From contig OY855908.1 of NCBI GenBank assembly GCA_963693305.1, forward strand, positions 20,824,493 through 20,888,492: a stretch of 64,000 bases of DNA. The letters are read 5' to 3'. Below, piece by piece: positions 46,048-55,463 of this stretch. A program made the position numbers and the translations under genes. The stretch is from Meandrina meandrites. Its lineage: Eukaryota; Cnidaria; Anthozoa; Scleractinia; Meandrinidae. A model generated the notes under the pieces. That model made no database searches, had not been told where the DNA came from, and was given only the letters and a program-made list of their open reading frames with translations. The number at the start of each line of letters is the position of its first letter. The first letter of the stretch is position 1.

Positions 46048-47433
46048 ATGGCAGAAGGTGGCGAATTTGGTATGGACCAACCAGATCTTGATCACGATAT
46101 TGACCATGATGATGACGATGATGATGATGATTATGATGAACAAGAGGCCAACAGAACCCAGCCATTTCAGCCTGGCACGGTGTCTACCCCCTACCATGGT
46201 GGTGAACAACATGAAATGCAAACTATGCATCACGAACAGAGCGGACTTCCAGAAACATCATTTGATGAAACCCCTTTGTTGACGGGCTTTATTCATCAAG
46301 ATGACAAACCAGCTTATCTAGAAAGAGCAAGAGACTTTATTAAAAGGAAGTTTCCAAGAGCTGACTTCAGGAAATTAGGCCCAATCGGTTTCAGCAAAAA
46401 GCCTGGCAATGACACTACAATCGTTTCATTTGGAACAAGGGGTGGCGAGACTGAAATTTTCAGAAAAGATGGGAAAGGTCTTCTCCAAAAATTTAAAGAC
46501 AAGTTCAAAACATCACTTGGTCCAGAAGCTGAATCTCTGATTGCTCAAGGCAATGATGAAATAAGAGAAAACCGGCAGAGATTAAGAGAAGCTGAAAAAG
46601 AACTCAGAGATGCAGAAAAACTCACCTCTGAAAGAGAAAAAGCCGCCCAAGAAGTGCAAGATCTTAGAATAAGAATCGAGCGAACTCAAGCCAGTATTGA
46701 ACAACTGGGGTCAAACGTTGAAAGTGAATCAGAACTGCGGAGACTGCAGTAACTAAAAAAAAATCTTCAAAATGATTTTGAAAATGCAAAAAAAGAGGTG
46801 ACGGCTCTCGAGAAACAAGCTATAACCAAAGCCAAAGAACAAACCAGGGTCAACCAACTTAGAGCAAGCCTGGCGGCCAAAGAGAGCGAAAGAAACACAA
46901 TGGAAGCAAGGCTCAACGACACAAGAACGTTGGATGAGCTGAAAGAGCAAGAAGCCGAGCTGCAGCGCCAAAACGAGGAAGATCAGGCAGTTATCGACAA
47001 TGCAGACACATCACCTTCTGATAAACAAGCTGCCGAAGGAAGAGTGGCGGAAAGACAAGAGGAGCTTGCTCGTTTGCAAACGCAGATTGATGAAAGAGAA
47101 AGAGCGCTTCCACTTCGTGAGAGGGTAAAAGAGATATTTAAAAAATATGGTGTGACCGTTACAGCTATTGTTCTTGCTGCAGGGGTCACGATTGGTGCTG
47201 TCGTTGGAGCTATTACAAACGCTTTGAGAGCCACCGGTAAAGCGTTGGGAAAAGGTCTGAAAGATATTGGCTCAAAGCTTGCATCAATTCTGCCAGGTTT
47301 TATTGGCTCAATTGTGAGCTTTCTTTTTAAAGCAGCCGGTCAAGCTATCGGTTTTCTTGCTGAGCACACCTGGCTGATTATTTTGGCTGTGGTTGCCTTT
47401 CTTGTTGAAAAATACATCAAGAAGCGGCGTTAG
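46048..47433 (+). CDS. Coiled-coil protein with C-terminal membrane segments (interrupted by TAA)
   Basis: One frame from ATG 46048 to TAG 47433, broken by a TAA at 46750-46752; about 461 codons in total. Order: a His/Asp-rich N-terminus with eight consecutive Asp, a globular stretch (LERARDFIKRKFPRADFRKL and GFSKKPGNDTTIVSFGTRGG), a long Glu/Lys/Arg coiled coil spanning the stop, then hydrophobic segments (TAIVLAAGVTIGAVVGAITN; LIILAVVAFLVEKY) and a basic end (IKKRR). Probably a virion or membrane-associated structural protein; family unknown to me. Converges on the 482-residue gene with stops overlapping in TTAG. Confidence 0.7.
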
Positions 47434-48878
47434 CGCATAAAGTAAATAAAAGCCGCAATCCCGACGGCACCAATAACAACAGCTGCTTTATTATTTTCAT
47501 GTGTTTCAGTGCTATCAGGTTTTTGCTCTTCAGGCTGAGGTGTTTGAGGTGTTTGCTCTTCAGGCTGCGTTGCTTCCTTGTGTATCGGGTTTGAGGGGTG
47601 GCTGTTTGGTGGGTTTATCTTTGTTGGTCCTCCTGCCATCAGCTTTAGCCCTGATTTTTTTGTGCTCTTATTCACTTCGTCGTTAACCCCTAGCTTCATG
47701 CCTGGCACAGCTTGTTTGAGCTGGTTGTTGTAACCAGTTACACGTTCCATATTTATTACCATCCGCGCAGGCATCAGCCAGGCCCCCGGACACACTGCAA
47801 AGTTCACCTGTGAACCCAAAACACAGTAAACGAACACCTCTATCGACTGGTTTATTCGCGACAAACCCGCCTGGGTCAGACCTTCTGCTACATTGGGACA
47901 AAAAAAGTCTGACTGCCTGTTAGCAACGTTATCCGGCTCGATATACTGAATCAAGGTGCCTTTTGACGCTGTACCGCCTTCGTCTGAAAATTTATCATGA
48001 CCGGGGTAACTGGTATACGTTTTAGATGGTCCAACGTTTGAGACCCATATGTAAACGCTTCCCAGGCCGTGGTTTGTGCCTGCTGTGTAACGAAAATCAC
48101 TCGACGGGTCGACTCCGAACTCAGCGCATATTCTTTTGTATGAAGCCACGTCGTATTTGTTGTTAAACTGGTCAAAAGTTGGGTCGCCTGGCAAAGCGCT
48201 TATGCTTTGTATTCCCCCCATCTGAAACAATATTCGCCTGACAGTAAAATATATATGGAACTTGTAAAAAGCTCGCACATTCGGTGGCAAAGGGATAGAA
48301 TACTTGTCTTCGAAAAGTTTTCGACTGATACCACAGCCCGTTGTAGCGCACCACACAGCGAAGTTCAGCTGCTGTGGCCAATATTTCATATTTGGGCCGG
48401 CTAGCCATGTTTTGGTGAGTTTGGTTTTTTGAAATATCTCTCTGAACTTTGTTGTGAAATACTGGTCAGGTGTTACGTAAATATTAATTTTGTCATTAAA
48501 TATTTGTTTCATACTATGGCCGGGATAATTACCGTGAAAGGCAAGAGCAGGGATGGGCAAAGAGTCTCCTTTTAATCCACTTGGTGTAAGTTGTTGCGGG
48601 AACCCTTCTGATGATTGGTCAACACCCAGCGCACTTTTCATTTCCGGGCTCCAATATTTGCTGTCTGAACCAAAAACGTTTATCAAATTGCCTGGCCCTG
48701 CTTTAAAATAAATTTCTGAGGTTGCTGTGTGGTCTTTGGCGAAATCGGTCTGTGGCTCAAACTTAGATTTATCGGCCTTCGGGTATTTTGCATTAAAGGT
48801 TTTCCATGCCTTCTGTTCTGCCACTTTGGCAATGGTGTCAGCTTGTGGTGTCTGAATCCATTTTAGAAGAGCATCCAT
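47430..48878 (-). CDS. 482-residue tail-anchored structural-type protein
   Basis: Intact. A soluble body of about 410 residues rich in aromatic and Gly/Pro residues (e.g. MKYWPQQLNFAVWCATTGCG; VNFAVCPGAWLMPARMVINM) is followed by a Pro/Glu/Gln-rich linker (EEQTPQTPQPEEQKP) and a C-terminal membrane anchor (AAVVIGAVGIAAFIYFMR). Size and position suggest a minor capsid, penton or spike component, but no motif proves it. It shares a 39-bp AT-rich divergent leader with the next gene. Confidence 0.65.
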   Translation of the reverse strand: MDALLKWIQTPQADTIAKVAEQKAWKTFNAKYPKADKSKFEPQTDFAKDHTATSEIYFKAGPGNLINVFGSDSKYWSPEMKSALGVDQSSEGFPQQLTPSGLKGDSLPIPALAFHGNYPGHSMKQIFNDKINIYVTPDQYFTTKFREIFQKTKLTKTWLAGPNMKYWPQQLNFAVWCATTGCGISRKLFEDKYSIPLPPNVRAFYKFHIYFTVRRILFQMGGIQSISALPGDPTFDQFNNKYDVASYKRICAEFGVDPSSDFRYTAGTNHGLGSVYIWVSNVGPSKTYTSYPGHDKFSDEGGTASKGTLIQYIEPDNVANRQSDFFCPNVAEGLTQAGLSRINQSIEVFVYCVLGSQVNFAVCPGAWLMPARMVINMERVTGYNNQLKQAVPGMKLGVNDEVNKSTKKSGLKLMAGGPTKINPPNSHPSNPIHKEATQPEEQTPQTPQPEEQKPDSTETHENNKAAVVIGAVGIAAFIYFMR

Positions 48879-48917
48879 GTTTATATTTAAACAAAATATT
48901 TTTCTCTAATTATAAAA
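48879..48917. promoter_or_regulatory. 39-bp divergent promoter region
   Basis: Between two facing-away ATGs. TTAAATATAAACATG leads left and CTAATTATAAAAATG leads right, so each start has a TATAAA-like box within 10 bp. Confidence 0.4.
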
Positions 48918-49637
48918 ATGGTTATTCTTACTGTTGTTACAAAAGAAAATCCGCATACTGTCTATTTCGAACCATATCCTATTCCAAAACCAAGCTATAT
49001 AAGGCTGTTAAGTTGTTCTCTTTACAACAGCTGGAATAGTTTGGAAAAGGATGGAATAATTTTTTATAAAAAGGTTAACAAGCAAGATCAGGAAACACGT
49101 TATTTACGAATGGGAAACTACTCACTGGATGACATTGGGGATATTTTTGAAAAAGGCTTTCCAGAGAAGGATTTTTTTACTGTAGAAAAAGGCATTACAG
49201 GCCGTTCTTTGATAATAAAAGCAAACGAGGCCAAAATTGGAAAATTTGGACTGAATGAAAGTCTTCTTAAGTTCTTTAATTTGCCTGGGTATAATACTAA
49301 TTCAGCAAATAGTAATTCAGCAAATAGTAAAAAGGATTATTTTAAACAAATTAAAATAGATAATGTTTCAAATCCTAAAAATTACTTTATTAATTGTGAC
49401 CTTATCGACAAGCAACAAAGCTTGCTAAATGGAAAGCCTTCAAGTCTTTTAGCTTGCTTTGACATACGAGGGAAACCTTATGAAAGAATTCATTACCAAA
49501 ATACACATCTTAACGTTTTGCGCGATGTTTCTGCTGATAATCACGTTTCAAATATCACGCTTTCAGTCACAGATGAAACTAATCACATTTTAAATTTTAA
49601 CGGCTGGACTCTTCAGTTTCAAATTGAAATAAATTAA
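48918..49637 (+). CDS. 239-residue protein, possible minor virion component
   Basis: Intact; beta-rich, with no Cys/His/Asp protease pattern. Blocks that look conserved-like are RLLSCSLYNSWNSL, MGNYSLDDIGDIF and, at the C-terminus, TDETNHILNFNGWTLQFQIE. A low-complexity SANSNSANS insertion lies near residue 125. I do not recognise a characterised family. It is followed 27 bp later by the 197-residue gene on the same strand. Confidence 0.6.
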   Translation: MVILTVVTKENPHTVYFEPYPIPKPSYIRLLSCSLYNSWNSLEKDGIIFYKKVNKQDQETRYLRMGNYSLDDIGDIFEKGFPEKDFFTVEKGITGRSLIIKANEAKIGKFGLNESLLKFFNLPGYNTNSANSNSANSKKDYFKQIKIDNVSNPKNYFINCDLIDKQQSLLNGKPSSLLACFDIRGKPYERIHYQNTHLNVLRDVSADNHVSNITLSVTDETNHILNFNGWTLQFQIEIN

Positions 49638-49664
49638 ACAAAAAATAATTTTGTAAATATAACC

Positions 49665-50333
49665 ATGGCATCCAACGTATTACCTACTGCTCCAGCTTAT
49701 GATGAAACAGAAACTCAGACTACACTCTATCCAGTTCTACCAACTCAACCAGATAACAATTTTCGTATGCAGAAAGCCAATGAAGTTTTAAAATATTTAA
49801 GTGATGAAGTTTCCCATTATCGGCTTGTTGCAAAAAAATACAAACGCACTAAAACCATTATCAACTATGCTAGCTTTTCCGCTGGCGGTATTTCTGGTTT
49901 TCTTTCCGCAGGTGGCGTAGCAGCTGCGTTTACAGGCATAGGGATTCCTGCATCTATACCAATTGGCTGTGTCGCCTCTGTATTTGGGCTAACAGCTGCT
50001 GGGCTAACCGGTTTTTACAAAAAGCTTGAGCCCAAACTTATCAAACACTGCAAAATAATGACACTTGCTTTGTCAAAATGCGATACTGTCAACCGCATAC
50101 TGTCAAAATCACTCATTGACGGTAAAATAAGCGATTCTGAGTTTCAAAGCATCCTTGATGAAAAAGAGAGCTATCGAATACAGAAGGAGATTCTACGAAA
50201 AGGCACACTTCCCAAGGAAAAAAATAAACAGAGCAGCCCTGACATTGAAAAAATATGACAAGAGGCCATGCACGAAGAGAGATTTAGGCTTCAAAAAAAG
50301 TTTCTTGGCAGCGCGGTAGACGTTTCGAAATAA
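49665..50333 (+). CDS. 197-222-residue protein with central hydrophobic hairpin (in-frame TGA)
   Basis: The frame stops at TGA 50256-50258, but the same frame continues for 24 more codons (EAMHEERFRLQKKFLGSA...) to TAA 50331-50333, which suggests an acquired stop near the C-terminus. A Pro/Thr-rich N-terminus is followed by a helix (LKYLSDEVSHYRLVAKKYKR), a Gly/Ala-rich hydrophobic hairpin (GISGFLSAGGVAAAFTGIG...) and a charged helical C-terminus (LIDGKISDSEFQSILDEKES). Possibly a membrane-remodelling or virion protein; function unknown. Confidence 0.6.
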
Positions 50334-50529
50334 AATTTCAGTCGAAGCGCACACTCTTTCACTTTATTAAAGAATGATTTCTGTTACAAATATAGAAAAA
50401 TGATTTTACTATTTCATGCTCTTATGTATGCTATAAACGAACTTTCTACACCCGTTTGGCAGAATGAGGTCAGACATATAACATATCAAGTCGTGGAAGC
50501 GATGCGAGAAGCAGAAAGTGATTAAAGTT

Positions 50530-50868
50530 TCACGCAACGGCTCCGCACCAGCTCGTGTTAAAAGATTTCTTGAAGACTTCATCGTAGTCATCTTCATCAT
50601 AAATAGGATAGCCGAGAAAGTGTTTGACTCCATTTCTGCGGCACAGATTACAGAGACCATTCCGCACGCAACCACGACATTTATAGCAAAACAAGACCTT
50701 TACAATTTGTTCATTGTGTTCGCAAAATGGTGCTTCGGCGATTGCAGCATTCACTTCGTCCCAGCCAAGAGATTTTCGCTGGCTGAGTTTTATGGTAATA
50801 TACTCTTTGTAGATTTTTTCACGAAGTTCTGGTGGAAGTGTTTTTATTAGTTCCAACGTGTCTGCCAT
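50530..50868 (-). CDS. 112-residue Cys-cluster protein with F-box-like N-terminus
   Basis: LIKTLPPELREKIYKEYITI at residues 8-27 has the Leu-Pro...Leu...Ile/Tyr spacing of a short F-box or BC-box-like helix. It is followed by C61-x2-C64-x2-C67-x5-C73-x2-C76, a possible zinc site. The end SWCGAVA is abrupt, and another frame (down to 50409) continues with a plausible C-terminus, so a frameshift near 50540 is possible. A link to host ubiquitin ligases is speculation from the motif. Confidence 0.5.
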   Translation of the reverse strand: MADTLELIKTLPPELREKIYKEYITIKLSQRKSLGWDEVNAAIAEAPFCEHNEQIVKVLFCYKCRGCVRNGLCNLCRRNGVKHFLGYPIYDEDDYDEVFKKSFNTSWCGAVA

Positions 50869-50984
50869 TTCGGTGTATATACTTGTTGGTGTTTCTTTCT
50901 AAATGTATAACTAATGACCGAGAAAAAAATTAAACAGGTTCTATCAAGTACATTTTTAACAGTATTTAATTTGTTGCCATTTTT

Positions 50985-51176
50985 CTAGGCATTCAGAATT
51001 TGCATCAGAAGTTGTGGTTCCATTTTTTTAAGATCCTCTATGAATTGTTCTTTGAAAAATATAGTTTCTTCGTAACACACATCTACTCCTTTTAACATGT
51101 GAAAGTTTTTTCCTTTTTTATCCCATTTGGGTTTTTTTACACTTTGCTCCACAAGTCCTTTTCTTCCTCTACCCAT
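50985..51176 (-). CDS. 63-residue small basic protein
   Basis: Starts MGRGRKGLVEQSVKKPKWDK, 3 bp inside the TIR boundary, and ends in an amphipathic helix (KEQFIEDLKKMEPQLLMQIL). Reads in the same direction as the TIR-encoded gene just upstream (21-bp gap), so the two may share a transcript from the right end. Function unknown. Confidence 0.5.
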   Translation of the reverse strand: MGRGRKGLVEQSVKKPKWDKKGKNFHMLKGVDVCYEETIFFKEQFIEDLKKMEPQLLMQILNA

Positions 51177-51197
51177 TGTTTTGTATAATGCTGGGTG

Positions 51198-51488
51198 TCA
51201 CTTCTCTAATTGCTTGTGCTTGAGCTCCACCAAGACCAGCTCGAAGTTTTTCTTCGCTTTTCTGTGTTTGCGGATTAGCCAGTGCTTTAGGTTCCTCCCT
51301 CCGCATTCCATACATAGACGATAGTCACACATTACCCCTTTCCCGCAACTGCGACATGGGACTGGCCTTTTTTTTACTGTCTTTTGCTGATAGTTGTGCC
51401 ACGCGCAGTACTCTCCCATACACCTCCGCCCGCAGGTTTCTTTTCGGCTTAACATTAACCACCCACAGTTGTTTTTACCTCGCACCAT
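51198..51488 (-). CDS. TIR-encoded Cys-rich protein, right copy
   Basis: Identical to the left-end protein apart from GGR in place of GGS. All nine cysteines and both CxxC pairs are conserved. It reads inward and is followed after 21 bp by the small basic protein at 50985-51176, whose start codon lies 3 bp inside the TIR boundary. Two intact copies in an element where several other genes are broken suggest homogenisation between the ends, or recent duplication by terminal replication. Confidence 0.75.
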   Translation of the reverse strand: MVRGKNNCGWLMLSRKETCGRRCMGEYCAWHNYQQKTVKKRPVPCRSCGKGVMCDYRLCMECGGRNLKHWLIRKHRKAKKNFELVLVELKHKQLEK

Positions 51489-51540
51489 TTTTCTGATATA
51501 ACCCTGGTTGCTCTTGTTTAATTTACCCCCTTTCTTTCCA

Positions 51541-51740
51541 AGTAGTATAGTCGGAAGTAATCAAATACTATCTTTGGGTTGACTTGGGAAATGTGTAAGC
51601 GCCTGGTAAGCTCCATGCAAAAGATGAACCACGCGAGCTATGTGAGCGGGGTTTATCTTTTGCATTTGCTTACCAGGCGCTTACAAACCTCCCAACTCCC
51701 GCCCCAACCCAAAGTGGTATTTACTTCCGACTATACTACT
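51541..51740. repeat. 200-bp imperfect palindrome at the right tip
   Basis: Counterpart of 35581-35784, lacking four bases in the outer arm, which makes the outer arm less symmetric with the inner one. Confidence 0.85.
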
Positions 51741-52007
51741 ACCTTGGAAATGAATTGGGAAACTCAATGGAAACCTTGCAAACTTCCCTAAACTAAGGAA
51801 CAACGTCAGACGTGATTAAAAACTTAAGTTGGATATTTTATGTTCGTGAACAAGGGGGAGGGGGGGGGGGGGGTGGGGAGGCGGTTAATGCTTTCTGTGT
51901 TTGTGTGGAGCTAGGAGACTGGGCGAGTGAAAAATTTTGTGGGCGAGTGCATCTTGAAGATCACTCGCCAAAATGGCGAGCGCTCCGAAATTTTAGTTTC
52001 CAACCCC

Positions 52008-55000
52008 GCTTTCATAATTTAATCTTCCTAAAAAAATGATTAGAGAGTTTAAACGCATTTCCCTCGTGTGAAATTGCGCACAGCAGCCGTGATTGCGTGA
52101 CACCCGCGAAATGCTGTAAAGTGAAAAGAGAACTAATGCGATCAGGACTGCTCAAATTACAAAGATTTTTGGACTTTCAAGTGATATATTGTGACAGATA
52201 TCAAAGAAAGTCCATCAAATTTGATTGCTACCTCAACGTATCTAGCAAAAACGGACAAAGATGAAAATATTTTCTTCTGGCACGTTGAGGCCGAATGGCT
52301 GACGCAACCTTCCCGCCAAAGTTCATTAAAATAAAATTAACGATCAAGTACAATGGTCCGATTGATACCAATTTATAGGAATATGCACGAAGTGTGCATG
52401 GGATTTGGAAGCACAAAGGAAGATCCGTTTACTAGACTGGTACGTAATTTGACAATTTTAAGGATGTACGAAAGCAAGGATTTCGTTCTTGTTTTCAGTC
52501 TTTTTGATTTTGCAAATAAATGTGAAGTTTATTTCTAATTCAAGCTGTACCAAAAAAAGAATTTGCAGGTATTCGGATTAAGTTAGCATGAACAATAATT
52601 ACATCCGCCCATCTGCTTCGTTTCGGCTGAAATTAATCGCAAAATAAACATTGAGCAAGAGTCAAACCTGTTTCCTTGGGCGTCCGCATCTCCTTCAGAC
52701 CTTATTACAAGACAACATCAAACGAATATATTTTTGCTGCAGTACAAAGCAATTTCATACAGAAAAATATCTATTTTTTATAAGGACTCATATCAACTGC
52801 ATGGAAATGAACAAATAAGTTGTTTACATGTCAACAGAAATGTCTTGTCATTTTAATACATGCATTTGGCTATCCATCGAAGAGGCGCGCCGGATTCATT
52901 TAATGAACACGCACATATTTGGCCGCTGCGACCTCTGAAAACAACAACAAAAAAATTCTCTAATTCATTTCAACGAAAATAAATTCAAAATCAGAAAAAC
53001 TTTTTGGACAGTTTTAACACAGAGGGTTTCCCAGTTTGAGCAAAGAAAAAACAATGGATGACAAATATCACACCTCTTATTCAAAATCCCGCTTTTTATA
53101 AGCTTATCATAAATTATCGTTCTTCGCGCGCTTTTTGCTTCGTTTTTTAAACGGCTTTCTAAACTTTTCAATTGAAGAAATGCCTTAATTTTGTTTAATA
53201 TTGTAGAAAACTGTTTCTTTTAAGGGTTTTTTATTTCATTGACGACCTCTTTTATTAAACGAATAAGGCGTGCTTGTTGTAAAAGTCACACGTGTTTGTT
53301 AAGTGCCGCGCGGTATTTGCGCGTGCTATTATTATTGTTGCTGTTTGTTCACTCTCGAGTTCCCGCTTGGTAGAAATTGCTCTGAGACAACACTTGAACC
53401 ATAACAGACAATTTTCTCTTAAAATGCAACGATTGAACTAAGTTGAATTTGTTTTGTTTTTTTCACAGCGGCGTTTTCAATAAATGAAAAACTTTTGTTG
53501 TAAATTGAGTTGTGACTCTAACGGAACAGACCACAAACACAATAGTAGCTCCTGTAAATATCTAATGGTTTCGTGATTCTACATTGCTGTGAGCTTTTCT
53601 TTTTCCAGCAGTGTTTGCTTGGTCGCTTTTGCAAGATGTACTGGCACAATTTTTCCTCCCTGGGTAGCCCGGTGAAACAGCATCTCATCGCGCAGCTATC
53701 CACTCTCCTCCCCCGTAATGTCACTAATTTGCCAGGCCGACAATTTTCCGATAATCACAAACTCATCGTCGGCGCGCCTCCGCTCAAATCCCTCAGTGCG
53801 ACAAACAACCAAAAAACTTTTGTTTCATGATTTGATGAGGAATTTGAGACCGGACAATGGACCATTTCTTGATACAAATGTTTGCTTAACCTAAGAAGTT
53901 TACCTTTATCAGTGGATCCTCTTTTTAAGCGATGACGTCATCTTATGACGTCATCGTTTAATGCTGTAAAGCGGAAAAGCGATGGAATTTATGGAATTTT
54001 TGGTGTGAGAATTACTCCCTGAATTGAACCGAAGAGCAATGGGAACTAGGTGCATTGTTTGTATTCTTTTTGAGTTTTTGGCAAAGGAAGATATTTTTTG
54101 CAGCTTGTATCATCACCGATCGGCAAACCGTATTTCATTTGTAGCTGTTAAATTGAGATTTCGAGTCTGGAGTGAGTGTTGCACTTTATCAGTTATCGAA
54201 TAAATTTGGCATAAAGTTAAGAAGTGATGTCTGTCGAGACTGCAGAAGAAGCAACTGATTATTAGCAGTTTGAAACATCTCTGGAAAAGGTGAGCCATCT
54301 TAAACCTTTTTTTAAGCGATGACGATGACGTGATCGATTAATCTCGCCGTGCGAGTGGACAGGATCTGTTGTTGTCTGTTGTCTGTTGCCTGTTACGATC
54401 GCCGATCTGTAAAACCGAATACTGGGAAAAGAAATCAAGTCAACTCAACAAGAAATCGTCGCATAGAACTCAAAGCAAAATACTCCTGGGCCGTTAGAAA
54501 GGACTAATTTAAAGCATAAACGAAAGAAACAAATTACATTTGATGCGTTCTATAAGATTTAGTAAACAGAAATCTTTCCATTCTTTAAAACAAAAGGTGT
54601 AAACAATTTTAGACAGCGTTTGACCTTGCATCGTATATCGTGTATCGTATATCGTATGTCACGCCAAGATAACGCAATTTTTGTTGAACAATCATTCAGC
54701 ACAGAAGTTGTCAGTTACTTTTATTTACCCTAATGTTTTGACAAATGTCCTGAAAATTATTAAAAGCCCCTTGTGAAACGTCATCGCTTCTGCATGCATC
54801 GCGTGCCGGTTATTTGATCAGGGAGGCTAGTGTTCTCTCATCCCCTCCCCCCCCCCCTCCTTCCGAAGTCTAGTGTGTGAGGACATGACCTCTCTTAAAT
54901 AACTGTGATCATCATAATTGTTTCATGGCACTTTTTGTAAAGGAAAAACTCTAACCCCAATCTTGTTTTGAGGTTTTCCTGTGACGTAAATATCAAGTTC

Positions 55001-55460
55001 CTTAATCGGATTGTGAGAAAAGGTGTAAGCTTGGGCACAAGTGTACTCAATACAAAATAGTTAATAAATTGAATGAAAAAAAAAACAGAAATAAATTTAG
55101 TCAAGCAATAGTGAAATCAGCGTCTGATTCAGCCATATGATATCAAAAAAAAAAATAGAAATGAAAAATGAAAAAGTTGAAGCAACCAAAAATATTGATC
55201 CTTATACAAAACAACCCGGCTTAACGGGGACACTCAGTTGAACTAAACCAACCAAAACCAGTTACAGTTGAAATTGTTGTTCCCATTTATTTCCATGTAC
55301 ATTTTAATTTAATTCTGAAGATCTGAATTTAGGGTTTAATTTTTTTTTTGCATTTTTCTATTCTGTCCTCAGCAAGGTTTTCTAAACAGACAGTACAGTG
55401 GCTTCAGATGTTAGAAGCTTTCAATAAAGCTTTAAAGGTAATTAAATTCTTCTGTTTGAA
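52008..55460. other. Unassigned non-coding stretch
   Basis: Nothing coding could be supported. Contains GATGACGTCATC...ATGACGTCATCG at 53933-53959, a double CRE-like palindrome, and a related TTTAAGCGATGACG at about 54309. ATATCGT-type short repeats at about 54633-54658. Confidence 0.4.
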
Positions 55461-55463
55461 GTG

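Larger units (their letters stand above)
35581..51740. mobile_element. Complete Polinton/Maverick element (~16.16 kb)
   Basis: Polymerase B, retroviral-type integrase, packaging ATPase and capsid-type genes lie between 566/562-bp terminal inverted repeats that begin AGTAGTATAG. ACCTT occurs directly outside both ends (35576-35580 and 51741-51745). If the last T is counted with the flank, the duplication is the 6-bp TACCTT, the size known for Polintons. The gene set identifies the element as a Polinton/Maverick (also called polintovirus or adintovirus-like). Several genes carry stops or frame changes, and one is interrupted by a Penelope-like insertion, so this copy is unlikely to be autonomous. 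Confidence 0.95.
51179..51740 (-). repeat. Right terminal inverted repeat of the Polinton
   Basis: Reverse-complement partner of 35581-36146 (562 versus 566 bp). Near-identity of the two ends implies recent insertion or ongoing homogenisation between ends. Confidence 0.95.
35051..52007. mobile_element. Old hAT-like non-autonomous element, split by the Polinton
   Basis: Left end CAGGGTTGGACATTAGCGCT (35051) and right end AGCGCTCCGAAA...CCAACCCC (to 52007) are inverted, and both are followed inward by CGAGTG/CTCGCC words. The outside flanks GTTTTCA and GCTTTCA could be a worn target duplication. The parts present are 35051-35575 and 51746-52007, under 800 bp in total. hAT assignment rests on the CAGGG start and is tentative. 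Confidence 0.5.

Noticed and set aside
46003..46233. Minus-strand frame opposite the Asp-rich segment (poly-Ile/Val)
   Set aside because: Shadow of the GAT/GAC repeat in the coiled-coil gene.
47430..49637. Adenovirus-type maturation protease among the unknown Polinton genes
   Set aside because: Neither the 482- nor the 239-residue protein shows a credible His...Asp/Asn...Gln...Cys arrangement.
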